From positions 62,001 through 126,000 of the forward strand of contig DISB01000020.1 of NCBI GenBank assembly GCA_002421685.1: 64,000 bases of DNA, written 5' to 3'. The translations under genes were made by a program, and so were the position numbers. This document shows, piece after piece, positions 45,806 through 53,363 of the stretch (position 1 is its first letter; each line of letters opens with the position of its first letter). The notes below the pieces were generated by a model. It was not told the DNA's origin. It did no database searches and worked only from the letters and a program-made list of their open reading frames with translations. The stretch comes from Bacteroidetes bacterium UBA6221 (lineage in GTDB: Bacteria > Bacteroidota > Bacteroidia > Chitinophagales > Chitinophagaceae).

Positions 45806-45834
45806 AAAACCCCCTGCGTTGCAGCAAGGGGCTT
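45806..45834 (-). terminator. Terminator of the 2TM gene (minus strand)
   Basis: Stem CCCCTTGC/GCAGGGGG with a six-base loop, followed on the minus strand by TTTTTAC. Located between the 2TM gene and the kinase gene. Confidence 0.6.
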
Positions 45835-45855
45835 GTATGGTAATATTTTTGCGGA

Positions 45856-46104
45856 TTAACCGTTTACTTCCTGGCGTTTATAATCTTCGTGCCCCGGGTC
45901 TTCGTAGCTTAGGTACACAGCGCACCAGTGCCCGATGAGCGCCAGCCCCCATGCGGCGGTGGTCCATGCCGGCCAGGGATATGCCCATCCTTCCACGCCA
46001 TCGTCATATATCACCCATGTTATGGTTGTGACTATGGCGAATACAATCGCATGTATGATAAATATCTGCTTCTGTTTACCTGTCGGCTTAATTTTTTTGG
46101 GCAT
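45856..46104 (-). CDS. Small 2TM domain protein
   Basis: An 82-residue protein with a basic N-terminus (MPKKIKPTGKQKQ) and two hydrophobic helices around a WAYPWPAW turn, ending in YLSYEDPGHEDYKR. The aromatic P-W turn and the GLALIGHW second helix fit the 2TM domain found near Bacteroidota sensory proteins. The start MPKKIK is chosen; a longer frame would add 27 unrelated residues. Function unknown. It precedes the TPR kinase gene on the same strand, with a terminator between. Confidence 0.75.
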   Translation of the reverse strand: MPKKIKPTGKQKQIFIIHAIVFAIVTTITWVIYDDGVEGWAYPWPAWTTAAWGLALIGHWCAVYLSYEDPGHEDYKRQEVNG

Positions 46105-46231
46105 CTCTGTCAGTATTTCCCGCAAATATATAGCCTGTGAAGCACAAAATGAAATTTGCAAAAACTGATATGTGTCAGGACACATTTGCCGGGAAAGTAG
46201 CTAATTTTAATATGAATAAAATTTACGAATT

Positions 46232-46564
46232 ATGACTGGTACAACATCACCCAAAACAGTAGCGATCGTTTCCTACATTACTTTCATCGGCTGGCTTATT
46301 TCTTATCTCTTTCTTTACCCGAAGCAGAAGGATGCGCTGGGCGCTTTTCACCTGCGGCAGACACTCGGTCTCTATCTTTCCGGGTTGGTGTTGAGTATTG
46401 TCAACCGTGCATTTGGCCCTGGGCTTGTGTGGGGGGTAGGGAGTATTGTAGGTGTCATATTATTTGTGTTTTGGCTCATAGGCCTGGTATCTGCTATCAA
46501 CGGACAACTGAAGCCCTTGCCGCTGGTAGGCGAATATTTTCAGCGCTGGTTCAGAAACTTATAA
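46232..46564 (+). CDS. Small membrane protein, DUF4870/Tic20-like
   Basis: A 110-residue protein with three or four hydrophobic helices. TFIGWLISYLF, FHLRQTLGLYLSGL and SAINGQLKPLPLVGEYF match the small Tic20/DUF4870-like group, and the FH-RQ segment parallels the RWHCTQA part of the protein at 1153. Function unknown. The start ATG at 46232 fits the family. A PagL-like barrel gene begins 30 bases downstream. Confidence 0.75.
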   Translation: MTGTTSPKTVAIVSYITFIGWLISYLFLYPKQKDALGAFHLRQTLGLYLSGLVLSIVNRAFGPGLVWGVGSIVGVILFVFWLIGLVSAINGQLKPLPLVGEYFQRWFRNL

Positions 46565-46594
46565 CATTTTGGGCCGTGCAATCGTTATAGTGTT

Positions 46595-47131
46595 ATGGCG
46601 CGTGTGCTGATATGGTTGGTGGGTATGTTGCTGGCAGTGCCGGGCAGTGCACAGTTCTTTCCGCCTGTGAAAGAAAAGACCTCTATCACAGGCATAGGCA
46701 TTTACAAAGAAATAGGCTATCGTAACTCGTACCTGCTTACACTGGACCTGGCACGTGAATACAGGTTGCGCACATGGTTTTCTCTTGGCGCCGAAGGTAA
46801 TATTTACAGGTTCACATCGGGAGACTATAGTACAGCCGGTTTTAGCCTCAGGCCGGTTACCAGGCTGTACTTTTATCCCGGCAAGCAAGTCAACATTTTT
46901 GGCGAAACCAAGGGCGGAATTATCTTCATGGTGCCCCAAAACCCCGATAAACTTATCAATTTCACCTTTACGGCTACACTTGGTGCCGACTGGTACTTCA
47001 AAGAGCGTATGGCCGTAAGGCTCTCAGGCGGCTATACTCATTTTTCTAACGGCAAGCCTAGTGCTGAGTTAAGAAACCCCACCTGGGACGGTATTGGTAT
47101 GTCCGTAGCACTGGTGCGTAGGCTGCGTTGA
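46595..47131 (+). CDS. PagL-like acyloxyacyl hydrolase family outer-membrane protein
   Basis: A 178-residue predicted eight-strand beta-barrel with signal peptide ending near PGSAQ. YTHFSNG has His149 and Ser151, equal to the catalytic His and Ser of PagL, the lipid A 3-O-deacylase, and NPTWDGIGM stands where PagL has NPG. The catalytic Glu of PagL is not obvious; Asp165 could replace it. It may remodel lipid A, but lack of a clear Glu leaves activity open. Alternating polar and aromatic strands fit a barrel throughout. Confidence 0.65.
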   Translation: MARVLIWLVGMLLAVPGSAQFFPPVKEKTSITGIGIYKEIGYRNSYLLTLDLAREYRLRTWFSLGAEGNIYRFTSGDYSTAGFSLRPVTRLYFYPGKQVNIFGETKGGIIFMVPQNPDKLINFTFTATLGADWYFKERMAVRLSGGYTHFSNGKPSAELRNPTWDGIGMSVALVRRLR

Positions 47132-47287
47132 TATTACCAGGTATTTTTCCGCTATACATTGCCCGATACTGTGCGCGAATAATCATATAGTTTAATGACT
47201 ATTGTCATATGCCCGGCATCCTGGCAGGTCTATTTTTGCTCCGAGATACATACTCTTTCAGCCCTGTCGAAATATAAAAATCAGATT

Positions 47288-49009
47288 ATGGAAAGAAAAG
47301 GTCTATTGCTCATTGCAGCATTCTGCTTGCTTACCGCCGGGAGGGCGCAGGTACAGCAAGAAAACAATACCAGCCCGTATTATAATGAAGATACGCGCAA
47401 CCTGGTCGCTCTTGTAAAAGACGCGGCAGATCTCTTACGTACTAAGGGTGAAACTGCCTTTAACGACTTTAACACGACAGGTAGTCGCTGGAGGCAGGGT
47501 GAGACTTATATTTTTGTATTGGACCCCGGCGGCAACATGCTTGTTCACCCCGACCCTGAATTGCAGGGAAAGAATCAACTGGAGTTGAAAGACATTAATG
47601 GTAAGCCTATCATTCGCGGTTTACTTAATGCCGCTACTGGAGTACCGGGCAAACCTGAAGGCTGGTATCATTATGAATGGCAGGTACCGGGCGGGCTGTT
47701 GCCTCGCTGGAAGAGTAGTTATGTCCAACTGGTAGAAACACCCTCGGGTAAAAGGTATATTATTGGCTGTGGCGTGTACAATGACCGTATGGAACGGGGA
47801 TTTGTAGTAGATATGATAAAGGCTGCGGTCGACCAGGTAGAAAAGAACGGAAAATCTGCTTTTGAGGCATTCTACGACCGCACCGGGCCCTTCATTGTAA
47901 AAGACGCATATATTTTCATCGTAGACACTACCGGTGTTGAACTTGTTAACCCGGCGTTTCCCAGCCTGGAAGGGCGCAATGTACTGGATATGAAAGATAC
48001 CCGTAACAAACTACTTGTCAGGGAGATGTTTCGCGTAGCTCGGGACAGCGGAAGTGGCTGGGTAGATTATATGTGGCCTAAACCCGGCGAAAGTGTTTCT
48101 ACAGTGAAATCCACTTATGTCAGTAAAGCGAAGATAAATGATACCTGGGTATTGGTTGGCTGTGGCACCTACCTTGCCGACGCACCCAAAGCGGCAACTA
48201 CCAAAAAGATGTCTGCCCGTGAGTTGATGGCGCTTGTAGCCGATGCAGCCAAGGTATTTGAAAAGAAGGGCGAAAGCGCTTACCCGGATTTTAGGGAAAA
48301 AGGCGGCAAATGGTTTCATAATGGTACTTATTTCTTTGTGTGGTCGCCGGATGGCACAAGAGTTTTTCATGCAGCCAATCCTTCAGGCGAAGGCTTGAAT
48401 ATGGCGGATGCCAAAGACGTGCTGGGCCGCCCGTGGGGAAGGATGATACTGGATGCCGCTGCAGGCGCTGAAGGCGAGGGTTGGGTGCATTATATGTATC
48501 CCGAGCCTGGGGATATTTTTCCAACCTGGAAGTCAAGTTTTGTACAACGCGTTACATTCCCATCGGGCAAAGAATATATTGTGGGATGTGGCATTTACAA
48601 CATGGATATGGATAAAGCTTTCATAGAAGATGTTGTAAACCGTGCAGCTAATCTTGTAGCAACTGCGGGGAAAGATGCTTTCCCCCGGCTACGCGACAAA
48701 AAAGGCCCGTTTGTCTTTATGGATACCTACATATTTGTAGATAATCTCCAGGGGGTGGAACTGGTGAACGGCGGCCTGCCCAGCCTGGAAGGAAAAAACC
48801 TTATGGACCTGAAAGACCTGAAAGGTAAAACCGTGGTACGTGACCAGATAGATATGGCTATGAAAAAGGGTAACGCATGGTTGGAATGCTACTGGTACCT
48901 TCCCGGTAATAATAGTCCCGCACTAAAGAAGACCTATGTGCGGAAAGCCCAATTTGGCGATGAGGTTTACATACTGGGTTCCGGCTTTTATGTAAAAGAT
49001 AAAAACTAA
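47288..49009 (+). CDS. Periplasmic protein with four tandem Cache domains
   Basis: A 573-residue protein: signal peptide (MERKGLLLIAAFCLLTAGRAQ) then four Cache-like domains in an ABAB order. Repeats 1 and 3 share RQGETYIFV-type starts and PRWKSSYVQ / PTWKSSFVQ with PSGK-YI-GCG. Repeats 2 and 4 share DAYIFIVD, GVELVNPAFPSLEGRN / GVELVNGGLPSLEGKN and KSTYVSKA / KKTYVRKA. No membrane helix, kinase, cyclase or methyl-accepting domain follows, unlike most Cache proteins. The gene starts at 47288 for the signal peptide. It may bind ligands for a separate sensor or take them up. Confidence 0.85.
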   Translation: MERKGLLLIAAFCLLTAGRAQVQQENNTSPYYNEDTRNLVALVKDAADLLRTKGETAFNDFNTTGSRWRQGETYIFVLDPGGNMLVHPDPELQGKNQLELKDINGKPIIRGLLNAATGVPGKPEGWYHYEWQVPGGLLPRWKSSYVQLVETPSGKRYIIGCGVYNDRMERGFVVDMIKAAVDQVEKNGKSAFEAFYDRTGPFIVKDAYIFIVDTTGVELVNPAFPSLEGRNVLDMKDTRNKLLVREMFRVARDSGSGWVDYMWPKPGESVSTVKSTYVSKAKINDTWVLVGCGTYLADAPKAATTKKMSARELMALVADAAKVFEKKGESAYPDFREKGGKWFHNGTYFFVWSPDGTRVFHAANPSGEGLNMADAKDVLGRPWGRMILDAAAGAEGEGWVHYMYPEPGDIFPTWKSSFVQRVTFPSGKEYIVGCGIYNMDMDKAFIEDVVNRAANLVATAGKDAFPRLRDKKGPFVFMDTYIFVDNLQGVELVNGGLPSLEGKNLMDLKDLKGKTVVRDQIDMAMKKGNAWLECYWYLPGNNSPALKKTYVRKAQFGDEVYILGSGFYVKDKN

Positions 49010-49085
49010 GCGCAGAAAAATTCAATATTCACATATGGTTTTACTTTAAGATTTTTCTTATATTTATAATGTAAAACCATTCTAT

Positions 49086-49247
49086 ATGGAATATACATTC
49101 CTGGTGAGGGGTTATGCCAGTAAGGACGTTTGGCTATGGCTGGCGGTCTTGGCCCTTATAGTATTGCTGCTAGGCGGCAGGTGGCTGATTACGAAACTGC
49201 GGCACTTTATCAAAAAGAAGAAAGAAAGCACTTTGTCCACCCGGTAA
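49086..49247 (+). CDS. Small single-helix membrane protein
   Basis: A 53-residue frame from ATG at 49086 to TAA at 49247: MEYTFLVRGYASKDVW, then a hydrophobic helix (WLWLAVLALIVLLLGGRWL) and a tail with four consecutive lysines (KLRHFIKKKKEST). The positive-inside rule fits one membrane span with the tail in the cytoplasm. I do not recognise a family. It lies 76 bases after the Cache protein and may share its transcript. Confidence 0.6.
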   Translation: MEYTFLVRGYASKDVWLWLAVLALIVLLLGGRWLITKLRHFIKKKKESTLSTR

Positions 49248-49415
49248 ACTACGTCAAGTGTCGCAAAATGTACCGACTCGTTCTGAATGGCTTACAGATT
49301 GGCCATGTAATTCTGCTAACCTTCGGACTTATTTCATAATATTGTAATAAGTTAAACGTGATAATTATGTCATATCTCAGGATGATAACGCCTGTTATGT
49401 CAAAGAACTTCCTGC

Positions 49416-49459
49416 CTCGCGGGGTTTATGAACAAAACTCGCGGGGTTCATGAACAAAA
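49416..49459. repeat. Two tandem 22-bp repeats
   Basis: Units at 49416-49437 and 49438-49459, both CTCGCGGGGTT-T/C-ATGAACAAAA, differ at one base. On the minus strand each contains GTTCATRAA, resembling the LytTR-like sites upstream of the two fibre cassettes, though no gene starts nearby. Confidence 0.8.
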
Positions 49460-49500
49460 GTGATATTTAAAATATACGTAAACCAAGGCAGGGAATTTAA

Positions 49501-49527
49501 AAAAGAGAGGCGTTTCACCTCTCTTTT
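49501..49527. terminator. Terminator after the first T9SS gene
   Basis: Ten-bp stem AAAAGAGAGG/CCTCTCTTTT with a seven-base loop; it works on both strands and serves the minus gene ending at 49532. Confidence 0.85.
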
Positions 49528-49531
49528 CAAA

Positions 49532-50743
49532 TTATTTTATTAGCGTTATCCGCTCCACGTGCCGCAGCCCGTCGCCGGAAATGTGGATGGTATAGTTGCC
49601 CGGGGGCAGGTTATTATCCAGTTGGATGGATTTTTTCTGCTCACCCGTCATTTCGCTCTCATACACTGTAGAGCCGAGTGTATTCATTACCCGTATGGTA
49701 TAAACGCCTTTTTGCGGCATTTCTATATTGAAGGAGCCTGTGCTGGGGTTGGGGTACACGGCTATTTTTCTCTCACGCGTATTTACTATACCCGATGCGT
49801 AAGCGCCGCGTTTTTGCAAGCCAACAGGACAATCCGCCGGCGATTCAGGTTCCTCGTCACAACCAGCCACCGCAATTGCAAGGAAAAAATGTCCCGGATC
49901 TGTTGTGGCCGCAAAATTGGGAGCAAGGTGTATTTTTTGTCCTATTAGTTTTGTGTCCTGGGCCTGGTTGTTGGTTGTAGTGTTAACCGGGCCCTGAGCC
50001 CATATTTCGGATACCTGGGTAAGTGCCGGGGTTATGTAATTCCCGTTGTTGTCGTCGTAAGAGACATAACCACCTGAACAGGCGGTTATTTTGACCTTGT
50101 CTATAGACGCATCGCAATTTCCGGAAATTGGATTCAGGTATATCCATACTTGTTCAAAATCGTTGGTAGCCGTGTAGGTGAACGTATGCACATAACCCGT
50201 TCCGGGCGATATGGTGCCGGTGGTACCTATGTATTCTTTCTGAAAGGGTGTATGGTCCCAATTGTGGATGAGGTTTAATTTGGATACACAAATATCCGTG
50301 GTGTTAGGTTCAGGGTAGCATTGTTCGTAAATGTAGCCTTCTATTAAATTTGCTGTAGCCCATACATCCAACGAAAATTGTTCATTAACACCTATGGCGT
50401 CAAAAGTTATCTCAACTTTGTAAACAACATCCTTTTTGAAATAGTATCCGCCGACTATTCCCTCGCCGTAAGGCTCCGGTTCGCGCTGTTTGTCCAGGCA
50501 GTAAAGAAGTTCTCCGCGTAGGTGAAGACGACCGTTATTAGCCGATTCCCAATCTGGTGTGCCGTGGCTCCGGTACCAGTTGCATAAGAAACCATCGTCG
50601 AATACGGGACAGGGGCCGTATTGTGAAAATTGGGGATTAATATGTGTAAAGTCCCCGTTGTATATATCTTGTGCTTTTGTCTTGTAGGGTCGCCCTGCCA
50701 CCAGCAAACCGAAGAATAAAAGCACTATAATGCGTTCTTTCAT
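49532..50743 (-). CDS. Secreted T9SS-sorted protein, RSHGT family (copy 3)
   Basis: A 403-residue protein with signal peptide ending near YKTKAQ. It shares with two genes upstream the N-terminal motif CNWYRSHGTPDW and, some 30 residues on, GEGIVGGYYFKKDVVYKV. The middle has beta-strand character. The type A sorting domain (IAVYPNPSTGSFNIEM to HVERITLIK) is almost identical to that of the protein at 53364. No catalytic motif seen. It has no fibre-like partner directly ahead, unlike the other copies, and may be the last gene of the cassette that starts at 53191. Confidence 0.85.
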   Translation of the reverse strand: MKERIIVLLFFGLLVAGRPYKTKAQDIYNGDFTHINPQFSQYGPCPVFDDGFLCNWYRSHGTPDWESANNGRLHLRGELLYCLDKQREPEPYGEGIVGGYYFKKDVVYKVEITFDAIGVNEQFSLDVWATANLIEGYIYEQCYPEPNTTDICVSKLNLIHNWDHTPFQKEYIGTTGTISPGTGYVHTFTYTATNDFEQVWIYLNPISGNCDASIDKVKITACSGGYVSYDDNNGNYITPALTQVSEIWAQGPVNTTTNNQAQDTKLIGQKIHLAPNFAATTDPGHFFLAIAVAGCDEEPESPADCPVGLQKRGAYASGIVNTRERKIAVYPNPSTGSFNIEMPQKGVYTIRVMNTLGSTVYESEMTGEQKKSIQLDNNLPPGNYTIHISGDGLRHVERITLIK

Positions 50744-50798
50744 GTCTGTTACTGTTTTTATCTTTTAAGATTAATTTTCATTCTGTCACCGATAAAAA

Positions 50799-50829
50799 GT
50801 TAAAGAGAGGCAGAGTGCCTCTCTTTAAC
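50799..50829 (-). terminator. Terminator of the second T9SS gene
   Basis: A 14-bp stem (50799-50812 with 50816-50829), GTTAAAGAGAGGCA and its complement, with a three-base loop and T-rich tail on the minus strand. Confidence 0.85.
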
Positions 50830-50833
50830 AGTG

Positions 50834-52078
50834 TTACTTAATCAATGTAATCCGTTCAACATGTCCCAGGCCATCGCCTGTGATATGGATGGTATAGTTG
50901 CCGACTGGCAGACCATTATCCAACTGTATAGTGGCCTTCTGCTGCCCGGAAAGGTTGCCTTCGTACACCGTTGCACCCATCATATTCATTACCCGTATGC
51001 TATAGTTACCTCTTTGCGGTATTTCAATATGAAAGGCGCCGGTAGTGGGGTTGGGGTAAATATTGATTTTATCCCAGATTGCTATGTGGCTTGTGCCCTT
51101 TGCATCGGTTTTATTGCCACTTCTTCCGGGCTTGCCCCTGCCATCACCCTCACCACCATCGCCGTCACGTGGCGGTGGACAATTGTTGCTACAGGTAAAA
51201 TAATTAACCATAGCGAGAAAGGAAGCGCCGTAGTTTACTGATGCAATAAAATTGCTTTTGAACTCAACGTGGTACTTTGCTTCAAATATTGTCTGCCCAC
51301 CCGGATCGACAGCGACAGGAGTGGAAGAGCCCCCATTGTAAGAAGATCCCGCATAAATATGCTCGTACCTGTTGTGGGTTCCGGCCACAGGGTTATTTGC
51401 AACATCATCAAAGTACTGGTCCGCATTGGCCTGGCATTCAATCCCCACATCAATTCTATCTAATACGATGAAGTTTAAGTTGTCATTATCTCCGACAGCC
51501 TGAAAATAAACGTACAAATAATTAAAGTCATTTTCTGCTGTAAATACTTCCGTATGTTCAAAAGTTATTTCGCATGGATTATCGTTCTTTGACGAAAAAG
51601 GTAGATCCATCCACTCGTCCTGGAAATTGCCTATTCCCAACCCAGGTTTTGCGCAAACACAGCCGCAGTTGGCAGGAGGCAGGAATTGCTGCAGATTTTC
51701 AGCCAGGAGGACACCAAACTGAGCATTAGGAATATCCCAGTCTGTTAGCTTGTAGCATATTCTGTACGTTTTCCCCGCTTTAAACTTATATTCCTGCACG
51801 ATGCCCTGGCCCAAGCCTCTGAACTGGCCGTTGAACCTAACCGCACCATTGACAACTTCACAGCCATTTACTATTTCGGCTGTTCCATGAGAGCGATACC
51901 AACTATTGAGTGAGCCTGGTCCCGTAGAAATAGAACCTGGCATGAAGCTTGGACAATTTACCGGGGTGTTAGGGTCATCATTCCCATTGTTAATATCCAA
52001 GTCAGGATTTTGCAATTGGGCGAAACTACAGACGCTAAATACCATCAGCGTGCATAACAATAAATTGATCTTTTTCAT
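50834..52078 (-). CDS. Secreted T9SS-sorted protein, RSHGT family (copy 2)
   Basis: A 414-residue protein with signal MKKINLLLCTLMVFSVCSFAQ. It has NSWYRSHGTAEIV, then GQGIVQEYKFKAGKTYRI, the same two motifs as its paralogues. A Gly/Arg-rich linker (RDGDGGEGDGRGKPG) precedes the type A sorting domain (IYPNPTTGAFHIEI to HVERITLIK). The N-terminal part looks like a galactose-binding-like beta-sandwich, but this is only an impression. It follows the fibre-like gene at 52118 by 39 bases. Confidence 0.85.
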   Translation of the reverse strand: MKKINLLLCTLMVFSVCSFAQLQNPDLDINNGNDDPNTPVNCPSFMPGSISTGPGSLNSWYRSHGTAEIVNGCEVVNGAVRFNGQFRGLGQGIVQEYKFKAGKTYRICYKLTDWDIPNAQFGVLLAENLQQFLPPANCGCVCAKPGLGIGNFQDEWMDLPFSSKNDNPCEITFEHTEVFTAENDFNYLYVYFQAVGDNDNLNFIVLDRIDVGIECQANADQYFDDVANNPVAGTHNRYEHIYAGSSYNGGSSTPVAVDPGGQTIFEAKYHVEFKSNFIASVNYGASFLAMVNYFTCSNNCPPPRDGDGGEGDGRGKPGRSGNKTDAKGTSHIAIWDKINIYPNPTTGAFHIEIPQRGNYSIRVMNMMGATVYEGNLSGQQKATIQLDNGLPVGNYTIHITGDGLGHVERITLIK

Positions 52079-52117
52079 AGTTAAAAGTTTTAAAATGAAT
52101 GAATTGAACAGGATTCC

Positions 52118-53191
52118 CTAATTCATTTTTGCTTTTAACTTTTCGATCTCTTTTTGTTGTTGTATGATGTACAGTGTCAGCTCTTCAATTTTCTGCAATA
52201 GTTTTGCATCCATCTGTGCCAGGTCCAGGCCATTTGCGTGCACTTCTTCGGTAGATGGTATTTCGGGGAGGTGTTTGTTTTTCTTTATGTATTCTTCAAC
52301 ATCATTGATTGACCGCAATTCATAATCATCTGCGAATACAAAATCAGACCAGTTGGTGGGGTCGTTACTCATTGCCACTTTTACCTTCTCGGTCAGGATA
52401 CCTTCCTGTACATACAACCTGTAACCGGCGGGAGTTGGCACTGAGCCAACTATGACTTTACCATCCTTTTCTATAGCCATATTAGTTGTCCAGCCACCGA
52501 ACTGGCCGCCGGACCATTTTGAGAAATAGATCGCTCCGCCATTACCATTACCGTTAGCTACAAGTACGATATCACCCTGGCCGCTAGTTGGATGTTGGGC
52601 GCCATTAAGCATTATACCAGCCCCTTCGTGCCAGCCGGTTTTTGCAAAAATGGCCATAGACCCGTTGGTATTACCTTTCAGGTAATGATCAAGTGATGTG
52701 CCTGGGCCATATTCAATAGAACGGCCGCCTAAGGAGAGGTCGCCCTCACCGGAAATCAAGCCTACAGGGTGCCATCCGCCACCATTATTGTTAATGAAAG
52801 CAAAAGAATTATCAGTAGGTGCAGCAGGATTAGAAACAAAGCTGATTGCTCCATTCACCGTACTACCTACAGCATCCAGCAGAATGCCGGAGCCGTCGGT
52901 CCAATTGGTTCTACTATAAATTGCTAAACCTTCATCAGAACGCCCCCATATGTGCCTGTAATTAGTACTATTTTCAAACCCGATATCTCCATTTACGGTC
53001 AATCGGTGTAACGGTGGTGTACCGGTGGATGTACCGATGCCGAGGTAGTTGTGTATAAATACGTCGTTAACTACCCCCGGGTCTGTTTCTATATCATTGG
53101 CGTTTACGGTTGACCATTGCCCATAAGAATTGTTTACCGACAGAATGGAAATTGCTGCGATTGCGCATGTGATGATGATTTGTTTTTTCAT
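52118..53191 (-). CDS. Fibre-like secreted protein with two modular repeats
   Basis: A 357-residue protein, signal ending near NNSYGQ. Two modules of about 70 residues (YRHIWGRSDEGLAIYS and YLKGNTNGSMAIFAKTGW, each followed by DGSGI/EGAGI and a strand with VS or VA) are followed by a conserved C-terminal region: LYVQEGILTEKVKVAM, DFVFADDYELRSI, KNKHLPEIPS and a coiled coil LLQKIEELTLYIIQQQKEI. This C-terminus is widespread in Bacteroidota surface proteins that resemble phage tail-fibre tips. It lacks a T9SS domain. The gene opens the cassette with copy 2. Confidence 0.8.
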   Translation of the reverse strand: MKKQIIITCAIAAISILSVNNSYGQWSTVNANDIETDPGVVNDVFIHNYLGIGTSTGTPPLHRLTVNGDIGFENSTNYRHIWGRSDEGLAIYSRTNWTDGSGILLDAVGSTVNGAISFVSNPAAPTDNSFAFINNNGGGWHPVGLISGEGDLSLGGRSIEYGPGTSLDHYLKGNTNGSMAIFAKTGWHEGAGIMLNGAQHPTSGQGDIVLVANGNGNGGAIYFSKWSGGQFGGWTTNMAIEKDGKVIVGSVPTPAGYRLYVQEGILTEKVKVAMSNDPTNWSDFVFADDYELRSINDVEEYIKKNKHLPEIPSTEEVHANGLDLAQMDAKLLQKIEELTLYIIQQQKEIEKLKAKMN

Positions 53192-53264
53192 AACATTGAT
53201 GTTTTATGGTTTGTGAAATAATATATGGGAAATTAGACCCGAAGCGCCCGGAGAAAAGAAAGCG

Positions 53265-53298
53265 TTTCACGAACGGTCGATTTATTTCACGAAAGGTC
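53265..53298. promoter_or_regulatory. LytTR-type direct repeats upstream of the first fibre cassette
   Basis: TTTCACGAACGGTC (53265-53278) and TTTCACGAAAGGTC (53285-53298), 20 bases apart. On the minus strand they read ACCGTTCGT and ACCTTTCGT, the first a full match to the LytTR/AlgR-type motif. They end 73 bases before the start codon at 53191. Confidence 0.65.
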
Positions 53299-53310
53299 AG
53301 GGGTGACAAA

Positions 53311-53337
53311 ATAAAAGAGGGAGCAAAAGCCCCCTCC
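53311..53337 (-). terminator. Terminator of the third T9SS gene (53364)
   Basis: Stem GAGGGAGC/GCCCCCTC with one mismatch (53317-53324 with 53329-53336), AAAA loop, then TTTTAT on the minus strand. Confidence 0.65.
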
Positions 53338-53363
53338 TCATTTTACTGCAGGTATGATTTTAA

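Larger units (their letters stand above)
49248..49531. other. Convergent intergenic region with a tandem repeat
   Basis: No credible gene. It holds the 22-bp tandem repeat at 49416-49459 and the bidirectional hairpin at 49501-49527. Confidence 0.6.

Noticed and set aside
49416..49459. CRISPR array
   Set aside because: Only two direct units without spacers; no cas gene anywhere in the window.
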